Shown here: one piece after another, positions 8,524-16,355 of the stretch | How the letters are laid out: each line of letters begins with the position of its first letter | Position numbering within the stretch: position 1 is the stretch's first letter | The notes under the pieces: model-generated | Database searches by the model: none | Told to the model about the DNA's origin: nothing | The model's input: only the letters and a program-made list of their open reading frames with translations | Translations under genes and position numbers: made by a program | Assembly: GCA_902781455.1 (NCBI GenBank) | Contig: CACZJF010000020.1 | Coordinates: 1-40,385, forward strand | Reading direction: 5' to 3' | Length of the DNA: 40,385 nucleotides | From: an uncultured Lachnospiraceae bacterium | GTDB taxonomy: Bacteria; Bacillota; Clostridia; Lachnospirales; Lachnospiraceae

Positions 8524-8844
8524 AATTCTTATCCCCCTTAGTCCCTTACTATCTTTACAATACTTATCCCCTGAATCATGCAAAGAGATTTCATATCCAA
8601 ACAAAACATACTTGTTCTAATAATACCAGTTAAACCCTCAAAAAACAAGTAGTAATGGTAGATACGGGATTTCTGCGGACTTTCATGATCCGTGCAGTCT
8701 GCCCCGTTGTCATGACCGCCGTACGCGGACTGACTGTGACCGGCAGTGACTTTGCCGTATGTCGGTTGCGGCAGGCTGGTTTCACGTGATATACTTATCA
8801 GAAATATCAGCATATCCACTATTTTTCAAACAGGAGGACAGGCC
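8524..8844. promoter_or_regulatory. Divergent intergenic region between lipoprotein and signal peptidase genes
   Basis: No gene is evident in these 321 bases. On the plus strand GTGATATACTT (TATACT at 8790-8795, with TG one base before it) is an extended -10 about 50 bases before the signal peptidase start; TTGCGG at 8766-8771 is a poor -35. On the minus strand TTAACT (8633-8628), a 17-base spacer and TATGTT (8610-8605) are the best candidate for the lipoprotein promoter. That would leave an ~80-base leader. The middle (8650-8760) shows nothing I can name. Confidence 0.45.
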
Positions 8845-9609
8845 ATGTCCGGAAAAAAGAAAAAAACCGGGAAGATGACAGCAGCGAAAGAAGCCCGGAA
8901 CACCAAAGAACAGGTCAATGAGGCTCTGAACGCAGAGTCCGGGAAAGCACAGCAGGGAAAGGAGAAGGGAACCAATCTGAAAGCAGAAATCATCAGCTGG
9001 GTTGAGGTAATCGCCATTGCCGTCGCCCTTGCTCTCTTCATAAACAGTTTCATCATCATCAATGCGAATGTGCCTTCCGGTTCCATGGAAAAGACAATCA
9101 TGACCGGCGACCGTGTGCTGGGGCTGCGGTTCTCCTACTGGTTCAACGACCCGCAGCGGGGCGACATTGTCGTGTTCAAGTACCCGGTCGAGTATGCCCA
9201 GATCCAGGAGATGTCATTTTTTGAAAGGCTCGGATACAGGCTGTCAGGAAAGAGTACGGAAAACTATATCAAAAGAATCATCGGACTTCCGGGAGAGACC
9301 GTGGAGATCAAGGACGGTGCTGTTTACATTGACGGAGAAAAGCTGGAAGAAGATTACATCAACGGAACCTGGACCGTGGTGAACGACGGACTCACATTTG
9401 AGGTGCCCGAGGACCATTACCTGATGCTCGGCGATAACAGGAACAATTCTTCGGATGCCCGTTACTGGCCAAGGATCGCCATAAAAGAGGGGCTGACCGA
9501 CGACATTGAGGAAGCCATGACTTACGCCTATGTTCCCCGGAAACATATTCTCGGGAAAGCATATCTGCGCTACTGGCCTTTCAGCAGCTTCGGCACCCTG
9601 TATAAATGA
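8845..9609 (+). CDS. lepB: Signal peptidase I
   Basis: 254 residues from the ATG at 8845, preceded by AGGAGG. It cleaves signal peptides of secreted proteins on the outer face of the membrane. A long basic, Lys-rich cytoplasmic tail (residues 1-50) is followed by one membrane helix (52-73). The Ser/Lys dyad is visible: Ser80 in PSGSMEKT and Lys143 in YIKRIIGLPGE. The later family box GDNRNNSSDAR is also present. The single membrane anchor is the Gram-positive SipS type. It heads a short plus-strand run with the DUF2007-like gene and plsY. The two non-lipidated binding proteins at 23687 and 34429 would be typical substrates. Confidence 0.93.
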   Translation: MSGKKKKTGKMTAAKEARNTKEQVNEALNAESGKAQQGKEKGTNLKAEIISWVEVIAIAVALALFINSFIIINANVPSGSMEKTIMTGDRVLGLRFSYWFNDPQRGDIVVFKYPVEYAQIQEMSFFERLGYRLSGKSTENYIKRIIGLPGETVEIKDGAVYIDGEKLEEDYINGTWTVVNDGLTFEVPEDHYLMLGDNRNNSSDARYWPRIAIKEGLTDDIEEAMTYAYVPRKHILGKAYLRYWPFSSFGTLYK

Positions 9610-9656
9610 GCTGAATCAGATATAAAACATGGTTTTATGGAGGAGAACACGCATCC

Positions 9657-10001
9657 ATGCCCGATAAGAATGACCAAAAACACTATGTCCGGGCGGCTTA
9701 CGCCCCTGACGGTCCTTCCGCCGTATCCATGACTGCTCTTCTGGAGGAACACGGGATCGACGCGTTCCGCAAAGGAGGTGTCAAGGATATCTACAAGATC
9801 GGAGGAGATGTTTTCGGGGAGGAAATCATGGTTGCCCCGGATAATCTGCAAAAGGCGCAGGAACTGCTGCAGCAGTATCCCGGAAGCAGACCTCCGGCTC
9901 CCACCACACCGTTTTCCTGGAAGAAAACCATTCTGGCACTGCTTGCAGCGCTCGTGTTGTTTATTGTGCTTTTGTTTCTGAGAGGGAGGTTGATGGCATG
10001 A
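9657..10001 (+). CDS. DUF2007-like protein with C-terminal membrane anchor
   Basis: 114 residues. The N-terminal ~75 residues (VRAAYAPDGPSAVSMTALLEEHGI, then EIMVAPDNLQKAQELLQQY) fit the DUF2007 'putative signal transducing protein' fold, a small ferredoxin-like domain. A Pro-rich hinge leads to one hydrophobic helix (about 86-108). GGAGGAG lies 11 bases before the ATG. Its stop overlaps the plsY start as ATGA, so the two are translationally coupled and perhaps function at the same membrane site. No biochemical role can be given. Confidence 0.75.
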   Translation: MPDKNDQKHYVRAAYAPDGPSAVSMTALLEEHGIDAFRKGGVKDIYKIGGDVFGEEIMVAPDNLQKAQELLQQYPGSRPPAPTTPFSWKKTILALLAALVLFIVLLFLRGRLMA

Positions 10002-10660
10002 TGAGCGCAACGCTGTATTTTGTCCCCAGGTGCGCCAGCCTGGTGATCGGCTATTTCTTCGGCTGTTTTCTGACAGGTGCGCTTGTCGTCAGACTGAAGA
10101 CGGGAAAAAGCGCGGCGCAGTTCGGTACAGGCAATCCGGGCATGGCGAATGTGACAGTCGTATTCGGTCTGAAATACGGACTGATTGTCCTGGCCGGTGA
10201 TCTTCTGAAGACAATTCTTGCCTGCCTGCTCTGTCTGTTTCTGTTTGGCGGGAAGTATCTGACGGATCCGTACCTTGCGCTGGGGCAGATCAGCTGCCTG
10301 TGGGCAGGTTTCGGAGCGGTGCTCGGCCACAACTGGCCGTTCTGGAGAGGGTTCTCCGGCGGGAAAGGAGTTGCCGTCACCTGCATGGCGATCTTCCTCT
10401 TCTCCCCTGTCTGGGGACTTCTGGCTGATCTCTCCGGGATGCTGACCGTTATGGCGACGGGATATCTCCCTCTCGGCGCTGTCGTGATTACGATTGCGTA
10501 TACACTGTTCTGTTACTTCTTCGTTTCAACAGAGGCTTTTGTACTTGCTTTGCTTCTGATGGTCATCATGTTCTCCCGTCACTGGAAGGGTTTGATCGGA
10601 ATGGTCAGGGGGACGGAAGAACGGTACTGCCAGTTCTTCAGACGCAGGAAAGCGGATTGA
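9998..10660 (+). CDS. plsY: Acyl-phosphate:glycerol-3-phosphate acyltransferase PlsY
   Basis: 220 residues, an integral membrane enzyme that transfers an acyl group from acyl-phosphate to glycerol 3-phosphate, the first step of phospholipid synthesis in most Firmicutes. The family's three cytoplasmic motifs are present in slightly altered form: GTGNPGMANV (usually GSGNPGATN), GHNWPFWRGFSGGKGVAVT, and a late Glu-containing loop. Five to six hydrophobic segments are seen. The start overlaps the previous stop by 4 bases, with GGGAGG just upstream. A strong stem-loop follows at 10695. Confidence 0.9.
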   Translation: MMSATLYFVPRCASLVIGYFFGCFLTGALVVRLKTGKSAAQFGTGNPGMANVTVVFGLKYGLIVLAGDLLKTILACLLCLFLFGGKYLTDPYLALGQISCLWAGFGAVLGHNWPFWRGFSGGKGVAVTCMAIFLFSPVWGLLADLSGMLTVMATGYLPLGAVVITIAYTLFCYFFVSTEAFVLALLLMVIMFSRHWKGLIGMVRGTEERYCQFFRRRKAD

Positions 10661-10694
10661 AATAAATACTGACGAAAAGAAAACCAGCTTGTGA

Positions 10695-10726
10695 AAGCGC
10701 CGCGGACGCAAGAGTCCGCGGCGCTT
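10695..10726. terminator. 13-bp perfect stem-loop between convergent genes
   Basis: AAGCGCCGCGGAC and GTCCGCGGCGCTT form an uninterrupted 13-bp stem with a 6-base loop between plsY (plus) and the SH3b repeat gene (minus). T-rich but interrupted tails follow on both strands, so it probably serves as a shared bidirectional terminator. Confidence 0.75.
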
Positions 10727-10787
10727 ACTTATTCTTATCTGTTTCCAGTTCTATCTTCCGCCGGTGCCTTTCACGCGGGGAGAATTC

Positions 10788-12365
10788 TCACTGGAGGAAT
10801 CTCGGGCCGATGTAACCGACGATCCCGTTGTACTCAATCTTGTACCACCCGGCTTCTTCTCCATAGAACAGAACGGTCTCTCCTCCGCCCAGGCCGCCGA
10901 TCACGTTGTCTCCGTAATCCGGATAACTCCGGATATTGCAGGCGCTGATTACCGTACGGTAAGTCGGAGATGGCTCCGGTTCAGGCTCGGGCTCCCACGT
11001 TTCCTGTCCCACAATCTCAATATCACTGCCGGAAGTGTCTTCCTGGCTCTGGTTTGCCACCGGGTCTACCGTAACCAGTCCGCCGGAACTGTCTGCGTCA
11101 CCGGAAGAAGAAACTGCTGCCGGAGCGGCAGATCCTGCCGCTGAAGACGGAGTGCTTCCCGCCCCATGATAGGCGCCAATCGTCGTTCCGGTGTCCATGT
11201 TTGTAATCATGGCCCGGCTGCTTCCTGACGAAGAGCCGCCGCTGACAAGCGCTGTGACGCGCTTTACCGGTTTGCTGCTTGTCACGGTAATGGTTCCACT
11301 GTCGGTACTGCTTGCTTCTGTTTCCGAACCATATCCTGCAAGAGCCTGCGTCTCTGTCTTTCTGGAAGGATCAGAGGGTGCCTTTACCGTCTTTTCCGTA
11401 GAGCTCGTCGTCGTTTTCCCTGTGGTCTTCGCTGTCTGCCTGTCTTCTGTCTTTTTCTGATCCTCGTCCTGCTTTGCGGAAGCTGCTTTCTTCCCGGCTT
11501 CCGTCTCTGTTTCTGTCTCTGTCTCTGTTTCCGTTTCGGTCTCGGCTTCTGTCTTCGCCTTGCTCTTCGATTCGGTTTTTACTTTGGTCCCGGCTTTTGT
11601 CTCCGCCGCAGTTTCTGTTTCAGATGCCGGCTTTGCCTCGGTCTCGGACTCCGCTGCCGTCTCGGTTTCCGGCTTTGCTTCGGTCTCAGATTCCGCTGCC
11701 GTCTCGGTTTCCGGCTTTGCCTCGGTCTCAGATTCCGCCGCCGTCTCGGCTTCTGGATTTGCCTCAGTCTCGGATTCCGCTGCCGTCTCGGTTTCCGGCT
11801 TTGCCTCGGTCTCAGATTCCGCTGCCGCCTCGGTTTCCGGTTTTGCCTCAGTCTCAGATTCTGCTGCCGTCTCAGTTTCCGGCTTTGCCTCGGTCTCAGC
11901 TTCCGCTGCCGCCTCGGTCTCCGGTTTTGCCTCAGTCTCGGATTCTGCTGCCGTCTCGGTTTCCGGTTTTGCCTCAGTCTCAGATTCTGCTGCCGTCTCA
12001 GTTTCCGGCTTTGCCTCGGTCTCAGACTCTGCTGCCGCCTCGGTCTCCGGCTTTGCCACAGTCTCAGGCTCAGCCTTCTTCTCTGTTTCCTCTGTCAGGG
12101 CCGGGGACAGTTCTGATGATACCGCTTCCGAAGAAGCAGTCTCTGCCAGCTGCGCCGCCTCCGACATAATTACAACATCATTCGAATCGCCGTCCGCTCC
12201 CTGCTTTGAGCTTCCCTGACGGTTGTCCAGAAGGCTTACTGCCATGATGATGACAACAATCGCAAGGAGAAGCGCAATCAGAAAAACAAGATAGCGAAGA
12301 TGGTCCGAGAGCCATTCCCGGAACGCATCTTCGCCGTTATTACGATTACCCGAAGACTTACTCAT
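10788..12365 (-). CDS. Membrane-anchored SH3b protein with Glu/Thr-rich repeat stalk
   Basis: 525 residues from the ATG at 12365, which has GGAGG 6 bases upstream; the ATG at 12371 touches the GGAGG and is rejected. A single membrane segment (about 26-46) anchors it. It is followed by ten perfect-length 14-residue repeats of the AKPETETAAESETE type, a degenerate eleventh, and an (ET)n run, altogether a long acidic extended stalk. After a Ser/Thr-rich region, one SH3b domain closes the protein (NIRSYPDYGDN, GWYKIEYNGIVGYIG). The architecture suggests a rod that holds an SH3b wall-binding module away from the membrane. Stalk length should vary between strains. Confidence 0.85.
   Translation of the reverse strand: MSKSSGNRNNGEDAFREWLSDHLRYLVFLIALLLAIVVIIMAVSLLDNRQGSSKQGADGDSNDVVIMSEAAQLAETASSEAVSSELSPALTEETEKKAEPETVAKPETEAAAESETEAKPETETAAESETEAKPETETAAESETEAKPETEAAAEAETEAKPETETAAESETEAKPETEAAAESETEAKPETETAAESETEANPEAETAAESETEAKPETETAAESETEAKPETETAAESETEAKPASETETAAETKAGTKVKTESKSKAKTEAETETETETETETETEAGKKAASAKQDEDQKKTEDRQTAKTTGKTTTSSTEKTVKAPSDPSRKTETQALAGYGSETEASSTDSGTITVTSSKPVKRVTALVSGGSSSGSSRAMITNMDTGTTIGAYHGAGSTPSSAAGSAAPAAVSSSGDADSSGGLVTVDPVANQSQEDTSGSDIEIVGQETWEPEPEPEPSPTYRTVISACNIRSYPDYGDNVIGGLGGGETVLFYGEEAGWYKIEYNGIVGYIGPRFLQ
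11637..12056 (-). repeat. Ten 42-bp tandem repeats encoding a 14-residue unit
   Basis: Exactly ten in-frame copies of the unit AKPETETAAESETE (variants AKPETEAAAESETE, AKPETEAAAEAETE, ANPEAETAAESETE), residues 104-243 from the chosen start. Copies differ at synonymous positions, so the array is old enough to have drifted. No spacers or palindromes occur, so it is not a CRISPR array. Confidence 0.9.
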
Positions 12366-12404
12366 AATCATCCTCCCCTTATCAAAGCTCCCCTTAATAT
12401 CTCA

Positions 12405-12433
12405 ATGATAATCGATTTTACTGCTTCCTTCAA
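12405..12433 (-). promoter_or_regulatory. Promoter for the SH3b repeat protein gene
   Basis: TTGAAG (12433-12428), 17 bases, TATCAT (12410-12405) on the minus strand, about 40 bases before the start at 12365. Confidence 0.55.
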
Positions 12434-12455
12434 GCTTTTGTTTCGTTCCCTTGTG

Positions 12456-12464
12456 TGATATATT
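12456..12464 (+). promoter_or_regulatory. Extended -10 promoter for the AI-2E family gene
   Basis: TGTGATATATT has TG one base before TATATT (12459-12464); only a weak T-rich -35 is present. It lies 52 bases before the ATG at 12516 and back to back with the divergent SH3b promoter. Confidence 0.5.
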
Positions 12465-12515
12465 CTCAAATGAAAGATGCCCGGCAGATCATTTCCGGGA
12501 AAGGAGGCAGGCTTC

Positions 12516-13730
12516 ATGTTTAAATGGACAAAACTCAGAAAAGTGCTGGAACGTCCGTGGGCGGCCTATACATTCGCTGTCTGCTCCGGTGTCCTCCTGT
12601 TTCTGTTTCTTTCAAATCTCGGCGTCCTGTGGGATATTCTGCGCGGGTTCTACCATGTTGTCTATCCGGTTCTCACAGGGATTGTGATCGCGTATGTTCT
12701 GGACCCGCTGGTCAAGTTTTTTGAGATCCGGATCTTCGGAAAGCTGAGACGGCGCCCTGTCACAAGAGGTCTGAGTGTTGTGCTCACATTCGCCCTGATC
12801 ATATTCCTGCTCACCATTCTGCTGGTCGCGATGGTTCCGCAGCTGATCTCCAGTGTCCGGATGTTCGCCGAAAACCTGGGTTCCTATGCCGCCTCCCTCA
12901 ACAGGATGCTGCATGATCTCCAGAAGTTCGCTGCCCAGCATAACGTAGATATCGCAGATTTCATAGATTCTGCCAGAGAGATGATCCGGACCATTACCCG
13001 GTCTCTCCCGCAGCGCCTGAATACGATTCTTGATACGACCATCAATTACGGAATCGAATTCTTCAATCTGATTATCTCCTGTATCATCGCGATCTACATG
13101 CTGATGGACAAGACCCGGCTCCTGAACGGCAGCAAGCGTCTCTGGAAGGCTATTACAAATGAAAAGTCCTACCAGGTGTCGAATGATTTCCTCGGGCGCT
13201 GCAACGCCATCATGATCCGGTACATCATATTCGACCTTCTGGATGGTCTCCTGATCGGAACGCTGAATGCCGCGTTCATGCTGATCGTCAGGTACCCCTA
13301 TGTGCCCCTGATCTCTGTCATTGTCGGAGTGACCAATCTCGCTCCGACCTTCGGACCAGTCCTCGGTGCCGTGATCGGCGCGGTCATTCTGTTCCTGATC
13401 AACCCATGGTACTCTCTCGTGTTCCTGATCTTTACGGTTGCCCTCCAGACAATGGATGGGTATGTCATCAAGCCCAGGCTGTTTGGCGGCCAGCTGGGTG
13501 TTCCGTCGATCTGGATCCTGATCGCCCTGATTGTGTTCAGCCGTCTGTGGGGTGTCAGAGGCATGCTGCTTGCGATTCCTTTTGCGGCAATCATTGATTT
13601 CATTTATCAGGAGGTTATCCTTGTCCGTCTGGAACGCAGGAAGAAAAAAGCAGCCGCGGCCGAAGCCGCGGCAAAAAGCATCACCGATCACACCCGGACA
13701 CACTCCGGCACAGACCACCGTCCGGAGTAA
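12516..13730 (+). CDS. AI-2E family (DUF20) membrane transporter
   Basis: 404 residues from the ATG at 12516, 8 bases after AAAGGAGG. The protein has the family layout: two N-terminal helices, a longer extracellular helical segment, then paired helices including a conserved stretch PLISVIVGVTNLAPTFGPVLGAVIGAVILFL near the end. Members have been linked to autoinducer-2 export or to Na+/H+ exchange, so the substrate here is open. The hydrophilic tail is Lys/Ala-rich (KKKAAAAEAAAK), and its coding sequence also forms a hairpin that looks like the terminator of the convergent deacetylase gene. Confidence 0.85.
   Translation: MFKWTKLRKVLERPWAAYTFAVCSGVLLFLFLSNLGVLWDILRGFYHVVYPVLTGIVIAYVLDPLVKFFEIRIFGKLRRRPVTRGLSVVLTFALIIFLLTILLVAMVPQLISSVRMFAENLGSYAASLNRMLHDLQKFAAQHNVDIADFIDSAREMIRTITRSLPQRLNTILDTTINYGIEFFNLIISCIIAIYMLMDKTRLLNGSKRLWKAITNEKSYQVSNDFLGRCNAIMIRYIIFDLLDGLLIGTLNAAFMLIVRYPYVPLISVIVGVTNLAPTFGPVLGAVIGAVILFLINPWYSLVFLIFTVALQTMDGYVIKPRLFGGQLGVPSIWILIALIVFSRLWGVRGMLLAIPFAAIIDFIYQEVILVRLERRKKKAAAAEAAAKSITDHTRTHSGTDHRPE
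13644..13672 (-). terminator. Likely terminator of the deacetylase gene, embedded in the convergent coding sequence
   Basis: Minus-strand GCCGCGGC-TTCG-GCCGCGGC is a perfect 8-bp stem with a UUCG tetraloop, followed after three bases by six T (13649-13644). It lies ~120 bases past the deacetylase stop but within the last codons of the AI-2E family gene. Confidence 0.55.
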
Positions 13731-13795
13731 TCCCTTCTGTTTGTTCAGTTATCAGTTCCATGTTCCGCTGTCAGATCTGTGTTCGGCTGTTCTTC

Positions 13796-15457
13796 TCAGC
13801 CCTGTCCGTTCGCCACAACAGGGGTCGGGCGTTCCTCATCGAAGATGTCGGTCAGGTCAATCAGCTGGCTGAGTGAGCTGTCCTCTCCATTCTTCGCGAG
13901 CCACAGGCGGTAGCCGTCAACATCGATTCTTCCCTGACGTACATACCGGTCCGTAATCTGCACCCAGTATGGAACCGACCCATCGACATTGCAGTAGAAA
14001 TGATACCCGGCGGAATTGTAATATTCATACTGCTCATTGCCTTCATATCCTTCCCAGCTGCCGATGTCATTGCCATGCGCGAAGATAATGGTATCTACCT
14101 TTCCGACGATGGGCTCAACTGTATTCACCCACTTCTCATTATCTGTTCTGAGCTCGTCCACAGTCTTATCCGTGACAGACAGATGGCCCCAGGTATGAGA
14201 CGCGAACTCCCAGCCTTCTTCCTTCAGCGCGTCCGCGATCTTCGTCGCCTCGGCGACCTCCTGATCAAAGTTAAAGTCCGGATGCGCGTTCAGCCATGCG
14301 CTCTGATCCTCCATCAGATGTTCCTTCACCAGGTAGTCGGTATCGGTCCTGTATCCGAAAACACCATTGTATCCGGTCATGGCAAGGATTCCGCGCGCGC
14401 CGTGGTACGCTCCGTCCGGATGCGCTTCCAGGAAGGTATTCAGCCTCGGCACCACATCATAATCCCCGACACTTGTATTGCCTGCTGCATCCGTATAGAG
14501 ACACTTCACATTCCCGTTCTCATCAAGAACCAGTTTCTCCGGGAAACCGGCGGGCTCATAAGAATGATAGTAGCTGCAATCGTCGACGGAAAGGACGATG
14601 GCTTTCTTTCCTTCAGGCAGCTTCAATTCGGTATTCGCCGCGAAATGCACCGTTCCGTCCGCATCCGTCGTCTGTGTGACGAGATCGCGGAGCCGCACAT
14701 AGACATACCCGGAATCATACAGTTTCTGTGTGATCTGGTCAAATTCCTTGACCGTCACCATCCAGGCGTTGTATCCATCCACGGCGCCCTGCCCGAGCAT
14801 CTCCACGTTAAAAGCCTTCGCGGGAGCATTCAGAAGAGAATGATAGAAAATGTGCGGAACCGTGTACGGGTCAACCGCCACACAGGCATCTCTCTGCGCT
14901 GTATAATCTGTGATCAGCTGCTGAATCGTCTGATCTGTATCATAGCCGGATATATTCATCAGCTGCGCGATGGCTCCGTCATAGTCGTATCCCATGGCGA
15001 GTGTCTGTGCCTTAGCGATCAGCGCCTGCCCTTCCTCACTCTGTGAAGGCTCCACTTTCGGCGCTTCCGTCTGGGGAATCACCGCCTCTGTCTGCGGAGC
15101 GGTCTCCTGTACCGCCGGAGCAGGGGCCGGAGCCGGGTCCGTTTCCTTCTGTACCGCTTCCTGACTGCCGCCAGCGTCAAGAATCGTGATCCCTTCCTCC
15201 TTCGTGCCGCTCTGGCTTTCCGTTTTCATGGCAGGACGCTTCCAGAGGAAGGCAGGCCATGGAAGATCCGGATCCCTGGGCACAAGCAAAAAGGCATAGA
15301 CAAGTGCCGCAGCCGCCAGGATCACCAGCAGCGTAATCACTGCTGTAATCTTTTTCAGCCTGCTCTCTCTCTTTCTTCTGGCGCGCCTCCTGCGGGCTGC
15401 TTCATCCATCTCTTCTGCGTTCAGTGTTTCCTCGAACTGCATGTCATCTCTGTCCAT
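13796..15457 (-). CDS. Membrane-anchored polysaccharide deacetylase-like protein
   Basis: 553 residues. After a basic cytoplasmic tail one membrane helix (about 34-56) places the rest outside. A Pro/Gln/Glu linker and a helical segment precede a NodB-type domain. Its motifs are SVDDCSYY (the Asp pair of motif 1), ASHTWGHLSV (motif 2, two metal-binding His) and a late IIFAHGNDIG. Such enzymes remove acetyl groups from wall or exopolysaccharide sugars. The motif-1 form SVDD and the large insertions make this a divergent branch, so the substrate is uncertain. GAGGG lies 9 bases before the ATG. It ends convergently with the AI-2E family gene. Confidence 0.85.
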   Translation of the reverse strand: MDRDDMQFEETLNAEEMDEAARRRRARRKRESRLKKITAVITLLVILAAAALVYAFLLVPRDPDLPWPAFLWKRPAMKTESQSGTKEEGITILDAGGSQEAVQKETDPAPAPAPAVQETAPQTEAVIPQTEAPKVEPSQSEEGQALIAKAQTLAMGYDYDGAIAQLMNISGYDTDQTIQQLITDYTAQRDACVAVDPYTVPHIFYHSLLNAPAKAFNVEMLGQGAVDGYNAWMVTVKEFDQITQKLYDSGYVYVRLRDLVTQTTDADGTVHFAANTELKLPEGKKAIVLSVDDCSYYHSYEPAGFPEKLVLDENGNVKCLYTDAAGNTSVGDYDVVPRLNTFLEAHPDGAYHGARGILAMTGYNGVFGYRTDTDYLVKEHLMEDQSAWLNAHPDFNFDQEVAEATKIADALKEEGWEFASHTWGHLSVTDKTVDELRTDNEKWVNTVEPIVGKVDTIIFAHGNDIGSWEGYEGNEQYEYYNSAGYHFYCNVDGSVPYWVQITDRYVRQGRIDVDGYRLWLAKNGEDSSLSQLIDLTDIFDEERPTPVVANGQG

Positions 15458-15542
15458 ACGCTAATTCCCTCTGCTCCCCTTTGATCCGCTGTTTCAGCCA
15501 TGAAAAGCTTGTCCTTTGGCCTGTCTGTTCTACATCAGTCAA

Positions 15543-15562
15543 TGAGACCCCGAAGGGTCTCA
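15543..15562 (-). other. UUCG-capped hairpin in the cytidylate-kinase-like/deacetylase interval
   Basis: TGAGACCC-TTCG-GGGTCTCA is a perfect 8-bp stem on the minus strand. It lies 39 bases after the 15602 gene and 85 before the deacetylase start. There is no U-run. Its 3' arm plus two bases (GTCTCATT) is also fully complementary to AATGAGAC 24 bases upstream (15579-15572), so two structures compete. It could be a processing or attenuation element. Confidence 0.5.
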
Positions 15563-15601
15563 GAAATGCAAGTCTCATTCATCCTGTGATGCTGCGCATT
15601 C

Positions 15602-16243
15602 TTACAGGGCATCGTTCCTGTAATCCGGGAACCGGATCCGGATGTATTCCTTGATCGCGTCTACACAGCCCTGGAACCCGATTGCCGCGCTGTTCAGGCA
15701 CAGATCATAATTGCGGCAGTCATTCCAGTCATGTCCGGTATAATACTTGTAGTATTCCGCCCGGTAGCGGTTCGTCTCTTCAATGTACTTCATCGTTGTC
15801 CGGCCGCCGAACGCGCCGCGCTCCTTCGCCTGCTCAAGGCAGTATTCCGGATTCGCGTAAATGAAAACCCTGATCAGGTTCTCCCTGCCCTCAAGTATGA
15901 AGTCACCGCACCGTCCGATGATGATACAGGATTCCTCATCCGCAAGCATACGGATGATCTTAGCCTGATAGTTGAAAAGGTTCTGATTCGACAGAAAATC
16001 TCTGCTCTCAGGCGGAATCACCGTTCCGTCGTATGCTTTCCGCGCGATGCGGAACAAAGATGTCCTTCTGAGTTTCTCGTCTGCCTGTGCGAACAGCGCC
16101 TCATTGATGCCGGAATCATCGGATGCCATCCGAAGGATCTCACGGTTGTAAAACGGGATGTTCAGTTCCCTGCCGAGCATTTCGCCGATGGTTTTTCCGC
16201 CGCTGCCGTAATAGCGGGCGATGGTTATCACGATTTTTTCCAT
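15602..16243 (-). CDS. Cytidylate kinase-like family protein
   Basis: 213 residues. The P-loop is ARYYGSGGKTIGEML near the N-terminus, followed by LNIPFYNREILRMAS, CIIIGRCGDFIL and an R-rich lid region (QAKERGAFGGRTTMKYIEETNRYRAEYYKYYTG). These are hallmarks of the cytidylate-kinase-like family (Pfam cytidylate_kin_2), whose members are P-loop nucleotide kinases of unproven substrate, distinct from the housekeeping Cmk. It has its own strong promoter inside the end of rho. No signal or membrane segment is seen. Confidence 0.85.
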   Translation of the reverse strand: MEKIVITIARYYGSGGKTIGEMLGRELNIPFYNREILRMASDDSGINEALFAQADEKLRRTSLFRIARKAYDGTVIPPESRDFLSNQNLFNYQAKIIRMLADEESCIIIGRCGDFILEGRENLIRVFIYANPEYCLEQAKERGAFGGRTTMKYIEETNRYRAEYYKYYTGHDWNDCRNYDLCLNSAAIGFQGCVDAIKEYIRIRFPDYRNDAL

Positions 16244-16316
16244 AGAATCGCCCCTTTCACTATCAGATTATGCTAAAAGCGAAACAAACCCCAATCAAGT
16301 GTCTGCTTCTGACTCA

Positions 16317-16345
16317 AGTATATCACAATGACACTTTTGTGTAAA
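16317..16345 (-). promoter_or_regulatory. Strong promoter for the cytidylate kinase-like gene
   Basis: TTTACA (16345-16340), a 17-base spacer and TATACT (16322-16317) with TG one base before it. The -35 is bracketed by a 7-bp inverted repeat, ATGACAC (16328-16334) and GTGTCAT (16353-16359), whose outer arm covers the rho stop codon. The repeat may be an operator or the 3' stem of the rho message. Confidence 0.7.
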
Positions 16346-16355
16346 CAAGCAGGTG

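Noticed and set aside
11637-12056. CRISPR-like array
   Set aside because: Contiguous coding repeats with no spacers; no cas genes in the window.
11560-12219. Long plus-strand open frame of SVSDSAA-type repeats opposite the SH3b repeat gene
   Set aside because: It is the mirror of the Glu/Thr repeat codons; there is no ribosome binding site, promoter or domain, and the minus frame has anchor, stalk and SH3b domain in logical order.
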